Source: JAQGMJ01 sp036271855 (lineage in GTDB: Bacteria > Pseudomonadota > Gammaproteobacteria > Burkholderiales > JAEUOS01). Taken from it: 10,455 nucleotides of DNA. The notes beneath the pieces are model-generated. The model did not search any database. It saw only the letters and a list, made by a program, of their open reading frames with translations, and was not told the DNA's origin. The DNA lies in NCBI GenBank assembly GCA_036271855.1, contig DATAZV010000044.1, positions 1 to 10,455 of the forward strand, written 5' to 3'. Positions 4,805-10,455 of this stretch are shown in pieces (position 1 is the stretch's first letter; every line of letters begins with the position of its first letter). The position numbers were made by a program, and so were the translations under genes.

Positions 4805-7800
4805 TTGAAACTCACCGAAGAACAACTGGCCGCGCGCCGTGCGCGCCTGCCGGCCATCATCTACCCCGAAGAACTGCCGGTCTCCTCGCGCCGGGAGGAG
4901 ATTTCGCGCGCGCTGAAGGCTAACCAGGTGATCATCGTCAGCGGCGAGACCGGCTCCGGCAAGACCACCCAGTTGCCGAAGATCTGCCTCGAAGCCGGGC
5001 GCGGCATCAACGGCCTGATCGGCCACACCCAGCCGCGGCGCATCGCCGCGCGCGCCACCGCCGCGCGCATCGCGCAGGAGCTGAAAAGCGAGCTTGGGCA
5101 GGCGGTGGGTTACAAGATCCGCTTTACGGAAAAGGTCAGCCGCGACGCCTACATCAAGCTGATGACCGACGGTATTTTGCTGGCGGAGACGCAAGGCGAC
5201 CCGCTGCTGCGCGCCTACGACACCATCATCATCGACGAGGCGCACGAGCGCTCGCTGAACATCGACTTCCTGCTTGGCTACCTGCGCCAGTTGCTGCCGC
5301 GCCGGCCTGATCTCAAGGTGATCATCACCTCGGCCACCATCGATGCGCAGCGCTTCGCCCAGCACTTCGCTTCCGCCAAAGGCCCGGCGCCAGTGATCGA
5401 GGTGTCGGGACGGCTGTACCCGGTGGAAGTGCGCTACCGCCCGGTGCGCCACCCCGACCTCGATGAAGACGAAGAGCGCGACATCGAAGACGCTATCGTC
5501 GATGCGGTCGACGAATGCGCCCGCGCCGGCCAGGGCGACATCCTGATTTTCCTCCCCGGCGAGCGCGAAATCCGCGACACCGCCGACCTGCTGAACCGCC
5601 ACGCCGCCCGGGGTCATGGAAAAGCGGGCAGCCAACTGGAAATCCTTCCCCTCTACGCCCGCCTCACCGCCGCCGAGCAGGAAAAGGTGTTCCGCATTTC
5701 CACCAACCTGCGCCGCGTCGTGCTGGCCACCAACGTTGCCGAGACTTCACTGACGGTGCCGGGCATCCGCTTTGTCATCGACACCGGGCTGGCGCGCGTC
5801 AAGCGCTATAGCTACCGCAACAAGATCGAGCAGTTGCAGATCGAAAAAATCGCCCAGGCCGCCGCCAACCAGCGCGCCGGGCGCTGCGGCCGCGTCTCGG
5901 CGGGCATTTGCATCCGCCTCTACGACGAGGCGGACTATCTGGCACGCCCCCGCTTCACCGATCCGGAAATCCTGCGCTCCTCGCTGGCCTCGGTGATCCT
6001 GCGCATGTCCGCCCTGCATCTGGGCGGGGTCGAAGACTTTCCCTTCATCGAGCCGCCGCCGCCCAAAGCAATCTCCGATGGCTACGACCTGCTGATCGAA
6101 CTCGGCGCGCTGGACGAGGAACGTAAGCTCACCCGCACCGGCGAAGAGCTTGCGCGCCTGCCGCTGGACCCGCGCATCGGCCGCATGATCCTCGGCGGCC
6201 GCGACCGCCATGCGCTGACCGAGATGCTGGTGATCGCCGCCGCGCTCTCGACGCAAGACCCGCGCGATCGCCCGCTGGACAAGCAGGAAGCGGCAGACCG
6301 TGCCCACGCCAAGTTCGCCGCCGAGAAGTCGGAGTTCCTGGGTTTTCTCAAACTCTGGAAGTACGCCGAGGAGTTGCGCGACTCCCAGACCAACCGCCAG
6401 TTCGCCCACGCCTGCCGCGAAAACTTCATCTCGCCCCTGCGCCTGCGCGAGTGGCGCGACGTGCATAGTCAGCTGGTGCAACTGGCCGACGAGCAAAAGT
6501 GGCGCGCCAACACTACTCCCGCCACCTATGAGCAGATCCACCGTGCCCTGCTCACCGGCCTGCTCGGCAACATCGGCCTGAAGTCCGACGCCGAAGCGCA
6601 TTACATCGGCGCCCGCGGCATCAAGTTCTTCGTGCATCCGGGCTCCACCCTGGGCAAGAAGGCCGGCAAATGGATCATGGCCGCCGAGCTGATCGAGACC
6701 ACGCGCCTGTACGCGCGAAGCATTGCCAACATCGAACCGCAATGGATCGAGGACGCCGGCGCCCACCTGCTCAAGCGCAGCCAGTACGACCCGCGCTGGG
6801 AGAAGCGTGCCGCCAACGCGGTGGCCTTCGAGCGCGCCAGCCTCTATGGCCTGTTGATCTACAGCCAGCGGCGCATCGACTACGCCTTGGTCAACCCCAA
6901 GCACGCGCGCGAGCTGCTGATCCGTGGCGGCCTGGTCGAAGGCGAATACGAAACGCGCGCGCCGTTTTTTGCGCACAACCGCAAGCTGGTGCGCGAGATC
7001 GAGGAACTCGAACACAAGTCGCGCCGCCCCGACGTGCTGGTGGACGATGAACTGATCTTCGCTTTCTACGACGCCCTGGTTCCACCTGAGATTGTCAACG
7101 GCGCCGGTTTCGAGCATTGGCGCGAGCAGGCGGAAAAAGGCAATCCGAAGCTGCTTTACCTCAAGCGCGACGACCTGATGCGCCACGAGGCCGCCGGCAT
7201 CACCACCGAGCTGTTTCCCAAGCAGTTGCGCCTGTCGGCCGGCCCGCTGGAGTTCGCGCTCACCTATCACTTCGAACCCGGCTCGCCGCGCGACGGCGTC
7301 ACCGCCGCGGTGCCGGTGGCGGCGCTGAACCAGGTCAATGCCGCGCGCTGCGAATGGCTGGTGCCGGGCATGCTGAAGGAAAAGGCGCTGGCGCTGCTGA
7401 AGTCGCTGCCGCAAAAGCTGCGCCGTGGCTGCGTGCCGCTGCCGGAGTTTGCCCAGAACTTTGCCCACGAAGCGCAAGCCGGCGACACACCCTTGACCAC
7501 CGCGCTGGCCCGCTACATCCGCGACAAGACCACCGTGGCGGTGCCGCTGGAAAGCTTCAAGCTGGAGACCTTGCCGCAACACCTGATCATGAATTTCAAG
7601 GTGGTCGACGAGCACGGCCGGCAAATCGACATGGGACGCAACCTGGCGCAACTGCGCGCCGAGCACGGCCCGCGCGCGGTGCAAAGCTTCAGCAACACGG
7701 CCGACGCCAAGCTGCAGGAGGCCAACGGCCGCGTGCTGTTCGCCGACCGCACCACCTGGGACTTTGGCGACCTGGAAGAGATCGTCGAAGTCGGTGGCCT

Positions 7801-8587
7801 GATCGGCTACCCGGCATTGGCTGACCACACCACCCACGTCAATGTCGAACTGTTCGACGAGCCCGAGCAAGCGCAGGCCGCGCACCGCGCCGGTCTGGCA
7901 CGTTTGTTTCGCCTGCAACTGGCCGACCAGATCAGGTTTCTCGAAAAGGCGGTGAACGCCCGCGCCATCAGCCTCTTGTTCGCGCCCTTCGGCGGCGAGA
8001 AGGAGCTGACGGAGCAGTTGATCAGCGCCGGCATTGCGCGCGCCTGCCTGGCCGACCCGCTGCCGCGCAAGCAAATGGAGTTCATGGCACGCAAGGAAGA
8101 GGGGCGCGGCCGCCTGTCGCTGATCACCCAGGAGATCGGCGCGCTTACCGGGCGCATACTCGAGGAACACAATGCGGTGCTGAAGAAGCTGGCGGGTGCC
8201 AAGACCTTCACGCAAGCGAAGGAAGACATCGAAGCGCAATTGCAGCGCCTGCTGCCGAAGAATTTCATCACCGCGATGCCGCACGCGCAGCTCACCCACT
8301 ACCCGCGCTACCTGAAGGCCGTCACCTCGCGCATCGACAAGCTGCGGGCCGACCCCGTGCGCGATACGCGCCTGATGGCGGAGATGACGCCGCTGCTGCA
8401 AAATTGGCAGCGTGCCAATATCGCGCAGGCGCGCCAGGGCGCCGCCGGGCGCGATGCCCGCCTGGAAGAATTCCGCTGGCTGCTGGAGGAGTTGCGCGTC
8501 TCGCTTTACGCGCAGGAGCTGCGCACGCCGATGCCGGTGTCGGTGAAGCGCCTCTCCAAAGTCTGGGAGGCTTACCGCAACCTATGA
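4805..8587 (+). CDS. hrpA: ATP-dependent RNA helicase HrpA
   Basis: This encodes a DEAH-box RNA helicase of about 1260 residues, close to the 1300 of E. coli HrpA. E. coli HrpA is implicated in mRNA processing and rescue of stalled ribosomes. Motifs, numbered from the TTG at 4805: Walker A GETGSGKT 47-54, DEAH 144-147, SAT 176-178, FLPGERE 249-255, TNVAETSLT 309-317, and motif VI QRAGRCGR 356-363. The HA2 and OB-fold region follows, then the long HrpA-specific C-terminal region, ending near LEEFRWLLEELRVSLYAQELRTP. The frame has no ATG near its 5' end. TTG at 4805 (reading MKLTEEQL) fits the start of the conserved region. TTG at 4667 would add 46 Arg/Pro-rich residues. Neither has a Shine-Dalgarno sequence. 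The stop overlaps the next gene as ATGA. Confidence 0.96.
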   Translation: MKLTEEQLAARRARLPAIIYPEELPVSSRREEISRALKANQVIIVSGETGSGKTTQLPKICLEAGRGINGLIGHTQPRRIAARATAARIAQELKSELGQAVGYKIRFTEKVSRDAYIKLMTDGILLAETQGDPLLRAYDTIIIDEAHERSLNIDFLLGYLRQLLPRRPDLKVIITSATIDAQRFAQHFASAKGPAPVIEVSGRLYPVEVRYRPVRHPDLDEDEERDIEDAIVDAVDECARAGQGDILIFLPGEREIRDTADLLNRHAARGHGKAGSQLEILPLYARLTAAEQEKVFRISTNLRRVVLATNVAETSLTVPGIRFVIDTGLARVKRYSYRNKIEQLQIEKIAQAAANQRAGRCGRVSAGICIRLYDEADYLARPRFTDPEILRSSLASVILRMSALHLGGVEDFPFIEPPPPKAISDGYDLLIELGALDEERKLTRTGEELARLPLDPRIGRMILGGRDRHALTEMLVIAAALSTQDPRDRPLDKQEAADRAHAKFAAEKSEFLGFLKLWKYAEELRDSQTNRQFAHACRENFISPLRLREWRDVHSQLVQLADEQKWRANTTPATYEQIHRALLTGLLGNIGLKSDAEAHYIGARGIKFFVHPGSTLGKKAGKWIMAAELIETTRLYARSIANIEPQWIEDAGAHLLKRSQYDPRWEKRAANAVAFERASLYGLLIYSQRRIDYALVNPKHARELLIRGGLVEGEYETRAPFFAHNRKLVREIEELEHKSRRPDVLVDDELIFAFYDALVPPEIVNGAGFEHWREQAEKGNPKLLYLKRDDLMRHEAAGITTELFPKQLRLSAGPLEFALTYHFEPGSPRDGVTAAVPVAALNQVNAARCEWLVPGMLKEKALALLKSLPQKLRRGCVPLPEFAQNFAHEAQAGDTPLTTALARYIRDKTTVAVPLESFKLETLPQHLIMNFKVVDEHGRQIDMGRNLAQLRAEHGPRAVQSFSNTADAKLQEANGRVLFADRTTWDFGDLEEIVEVGGLIGYPALADHTTHVNVELFDEPEQAQAAHRAGLARLFRLQLADQIRFLEKAVNARAISLLFAPFGGEKELTEQLISAGIARACLADPLPRKQMEFMARKEEGRGRLSLITQEIGALTGRILEEHNAVLKKLAGAKTFTQAKEDIEAQLQRLLPKNFITAMPHAQLTHYPRYLKAVTSRIDKLRADPVRDTRLMAEMTPLLQNWQRANIAQARQGAAGRDARLEEFRWLLEELRVSLYAQELRTPMPVSVKRLSKVWEAYRNL

Positions 8588-9390
8588 GCACCGAAGAACA
8601 ACCAGGCCGCAGCTTCGACACCCTGCACAGCCCGCCGGGCAAACGCATCGGCGTGGTGGTCGCGTTTCAGCGCGCCATGCTGAGCCAGTTGCAGCCGGCG
8701 ATGCTCGCATTGGCCATGCTGCCGGTGGTCGCCTTCGGCGTCGTCTGGGCGTTTGCGTTCTGGTTCAGCTGGGCTTACTGGCTGCACGGCTTCGAAACCC
8801 TGCTGGCCTGGCTGCCGTGGGTGGGGCAGTGGTTCAAGACCGAGCCGGGCCAGACCGGCGGCTGGTTCATCGCCACGGTGGCCGGGATCATCGCCTTCCT
8901 GGTCTATGTGCTGCTGGTGCTGACCACTGCGCTCACTTTCGTCAGCACCTTCGGCATGCCGCTGATGCTGCGCCATGCGGCAAAAGACTATCCGGAACTG
9001 GAGCGCCGCCACGGCGGCACCTTCACCGGCTCGCTGTCGAACGCGCTCTGGGGCGTGTTCTGGTTCCTGATCCTCGCCGCGGTCAGCTTGCCGTTCTGGT
9101 TCGTTCCCATCGTCGGCTGGCTGATCCCGCTGTTTTTGCTCGGCATGCTCAACGCGCGCATCCTGCGCTACGATGCGCTGGCGGATCACGCCAGCGTCGA
9201 AGAAATGCAGGCGCTGTCAGGCTCGCCGCGGCTCTATTGGCGCATCCTCGGCTTCGGCGGGGCGCTGCTCAACATCGTGCCGGTGCTGTGGTTCTTTTCC
9301 ACCACATTGACCGGCCTGGCCTTCATCCATTACGCTTTGGCCGCACTGGCGGCGCACAGAACAAACTCCATCGAGAAAGCACGGGCATGA
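8584..9390 (+). CDS. EI24 domain-containing inner-membrane protein (CysZ-like)
   Basis: This 268-residue membrane protein starts at the ATG overlapping the hrpA stop (ATGA, 8584-8587). A polar N-terminus (about 20 residues) and an amphipathic stretch with FQRAMLSQLQP precede hydrophobic segments at about 39-63, 94-120, 155-190 (probably two helices or a re-entrant pair) and 222-255. RILRYDALADHAS after the third hydrophobic block is the conserved cytoplasmic motif of EI24/CysZ-superfamily proteins from betaproteobacteria. CysZ itself is a sulfate permease component, but this branch has no assigned substrate, and no cysteine-synthesis gene is nearby. The neighbouring molybdopterin-binding gene is a recurrent partner as I recall it, which hints at a shared but unknown role. 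Its stop overlaps the next ATG as ATGA (9387-9390). Confidence 0.88.
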   Translation: MSTEEQPGRSFDTLHSPPGKRIGVVVAFQRAMLSQLQPAMLALAMLPVVAFGVVWAFAFWFSWAYWLHGFETLLAWLPWVGQWFKTEPGQTGGWFIATVAGIIAFLVYVLLVLTTALTFVSTFGMPLMLRHAAKDYPELERRHGGTFTGSLSNALWGVFWFLILAAVSLPFWFVPIVGWLIPLFLLGMLNARILRYDALADHASVEEMQALSGSPRLYWRILGFGGALLNIVPVLWFFSTTLTGLAFIHYALAALAAHRTNSIEKARA

Positions 9391-9395
9391 ACTTC

Positions 9396-9398
9396 TGA
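9396..9398 (+). other. in-frame TGA at codon 4 of the molybdopterin-binding gene
   Basis: The frame that opens with the ATG at 9387 (ATGA overlap with the EI24 gene) reads Met-Asn-Phe-TGA-Leu-Ile-Ile-Ile-Gly-Asp-Glu-Ile-Leu-Ser-Gly and continues open to 10154. The part after the TGA is the family's own N-terminal signature. As I recall the family, this position is Gly; GGA to TGA would be a single base change. The next base is C, and UGAC is the weakest termination context known in E. coli. Confidence 0.85.
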
Positions 9399-9449
9399 CT
9401 CATCATCATCGGCGACGAAATCCTCTCCGGCAAGCGCCAGGACAAGCAC

Positions 9450-10154
9450 ATGGCCAAGGTGGTCGAGCTGCTGAAGGCGCGCGGCCTGCGGCTTTCCTTC
9501 GCCGAATACCACGGCGACGACCGCGCCCACCTTGTCGCCACCTACAAGCGCACCTTCGAACTGTGCCAGACCGGGGAGTGGTGCATCTTCAGTTGCGGCG
9601 GCATCGGCGCCACGCCAGACGACCACACCCGCCAGGCCGCCGGCGAGGCACTCAACGTGCCGCTGCAACTACATCCCGGGGCCGAGGTGCACATCCGCGC
9701 CCGCGCCGTCGAAATGAAATGGGAGCTGACCCCGCAGCGCCTGGCGATGGGCGAGTTTCCTTTCGGCTCGGACATCATTCCAAACCCGTACAACAAGATT
9801 GCCGGCTTCACCATCGGCCACCACTGGTTCGTCCCTGGCTTCCCGGTGATGGCCTGGCCGATGATCGAATCGGTGCTGGATACGCACTACCCGAAATACT
9901 TCAACCACGCGCCGTATCTTGAAAAGTCGGTCTACGTGCTGGAGCTGGGCGAGTCGCAGGTGATCGACATGATGACCAAGGTCGAGCGGAACCCGGAAGT
10001 GAAGACCTTCAGCCTGCCCTCGGTCGGCGACGACAAAACGCCGCGCCACATCGAGCTCGGCGCCAAGGGCGAGCCACACGCGGTTGAGGAGGCACTGAAA
10101 TACTTCCAGTCCGAGGTGGTGCGCCTGGGCGGCGTGTGGCGCGAGAGCCTGTAG
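9450..10154 (+). CDS. molybdopterin-binding (CinA N-domain/MoaB-like) protein, N-terminus cut by a stop
   Basis: The uninterrupted part encodes 234 residues of a COG1058-type protein, related to MoaB/MogA and the CinA N-terminal domain. These bind molybdopterin or, in other members, process nucleotide-like substrates. GGIGATPDDHTR (50-61) is the conserved binding-loop signature, followed by NPYNKIAGF and PGFPVMAWPM near the middle. The family start should be the ATG at 9387 overlapping the EI24 stop, but a TGA at 9396-9398 interrupts it. Initiation from the in-frame ATG at 9450, with AGGA about eight bases upstream, would lose the first strand and the IGDEILSG motif that helps form the ligand pocket. 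Outcomes are a decayed gene, a shortened protein, or readthrough. There is no other frameshift or stop and codon use is normal, so any damage is recent or is a sequencing error. Confidence 0.85.
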   Translation: MAKVVELLKARGLRLSFAEYHGDDRAHLVATYKRTFELCQTGEWCIFSCGGIGATPDDHTRQAAGEALNVPLQLHPGAEVHIRARAVEMKWELTPQRLAMGEFPFGSDIIPNPYNKIAGFTIGHHWFVPGFPVMAWPMIESVLDTHYPKYFNHAPYLEKSVYVLELGESQVIDMMTKVERNPEVKTFSLPSVGDDKTPRHIELGAKGEPHAVEEALKYFQSEVVRLGGVWRESL

Positions 10155-10193
10155 TCAGGATCACGCGCCGCCATCGCGCGGAACCGCAGCGCG

Positions 10194-10455
10194 TCAGCCG
10201 CGCGCGTTGTAGAAGTAGTAGATCGCCTGATAAGGCACGCGTGCTTCGGTACCGGCCTGGGTAGCTTCGCAGGTCGGGCCGGGCGCCTTGCCGGCCACCG
10301 TCTGCACCCGCTGAACGGTCTGGGTACGGCCGAACACACCGCTGCCGCTGACCGACTTGGCGGAAAGCAGCAGCCAGGGAATCGCATTGGCGTCCGGTCC
10401 GGGGTCGCTGGCGAGCACCTGGCCCACCACCTTGCTGCCGTCGTCCGATTCCCAG
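10194..10455 (-). CDS. DUF3455 domain protein, 5' end outside the window
   Basis: This is a partial gene read leftwards from the right edge; 86 codons of its 3' end are visible, ending in TGA at 10196-10194. The translation begins WESDDGSKVVGQV and continues with PDANAIPWLLL, GSGVFGR, QRVQTV and ends PYQAIYYFYNA. This is the pattern of the C-terminal half of DUF3455 proteins, which are usually exported and have no known function. The GTG at 10430 is only an internal codon; the Trp-Glu-x-x-Asp-Gly-Ser-Lys-Val-Val segment before it is conserved, so the gene continues beyond the window. It is convergent with the molybdopterin-binding gene across 39 bases, in which no clear terminator is seen. 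Confidence 0.85.
   Translation of the reverse strand, partial: WESDDGSKVVGQVLASDPGPDANAIPWLLLSAKSVSGSGVFGRTQTVQRVQTVAGKAPGPTCEATQAGTEARVPYQAIYYFYNARG

Noticed and set aside
5747..8401. Very long open frame (884 codons) on the strand opposite hrpA
   Set aside because: It lies entirely antisense to an unmistakable helicase gene. Its composition (Gln, Arg, Val, Ala, Leu) is the usual mirror of GC-rich codon bias, and it shows no domain motif.
10155..10193. CCGC/GCGG inverted repeat in the convergent gap
   Set aside because: The stem is only four bases with no T run on either strand, so it is not a supportable terminator.

Overview
The window is GC-rich, densely coded DNA whose gene content (a YlqF-type circularly permuted GTPase, SurE, a full-length HrpA helicase, an EI24-type membrane protein next to a CinA-like molybdopterin-binding protein, a DUF3455 protein) points to a betaproteobacterium, possibly of the Rhodocyclales or a related order. 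That assignment is inference from gene families and base composition; no rRNA or tRNA gene is present. Nothing looks like a phage, plasmid, insertion sequence or CRISPR array. This is ordinary chromosomal housekeeping sequence with some unusual expression signals.

The left part (165-3465) is read from the minus strand. From its promoter-distal end rightwards it holds a small KTSC-like protein, a small two-helix membrane protein (possibly preceded by a 16-codon leader ORF), a 51-residue putative secreted peptide behind a structured leader, the ribosome-assembly GTPase ylqF, and a DAGK-type lipid kinase. A REP-like dispersed repeat lies between ylqF and the kinase gene.

A divergent intergenic region (3466-3573) separates the kinase gene from surE. 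It carries a sequence matching the RpoE/AlgU promoter consensus and, downstream of it, a possible sigma-70 promoter. surE overlaps by ATGA a 95-residue basic protein with a Cys-His-Cys-Cys knuckle. After a 197-base hairpin-rich gap comes a second plus-strand cluster, hrpA, the EI24 membrane protein gene and a molybdopterin-binding (CinA N-domain-like) gene, joined by ATGA overlaps.

The last gene of that cluster has an in-frame TGA at its fourth codon, between the ATGA-overlapping start and the family's N-terminal signature. It is therefore a candidate pseudogene, restarted gene or readthrough case. At the right edge a minus-strand DUF3455-type gene runs off the window. No undescribed multi-gene system was found. 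The best leads are the early TGA, the RpoE-like promoter at surE, the anti-Shine-Dalgarno-like leader of ylqF and the possible leaderless TTG start of hrpA.
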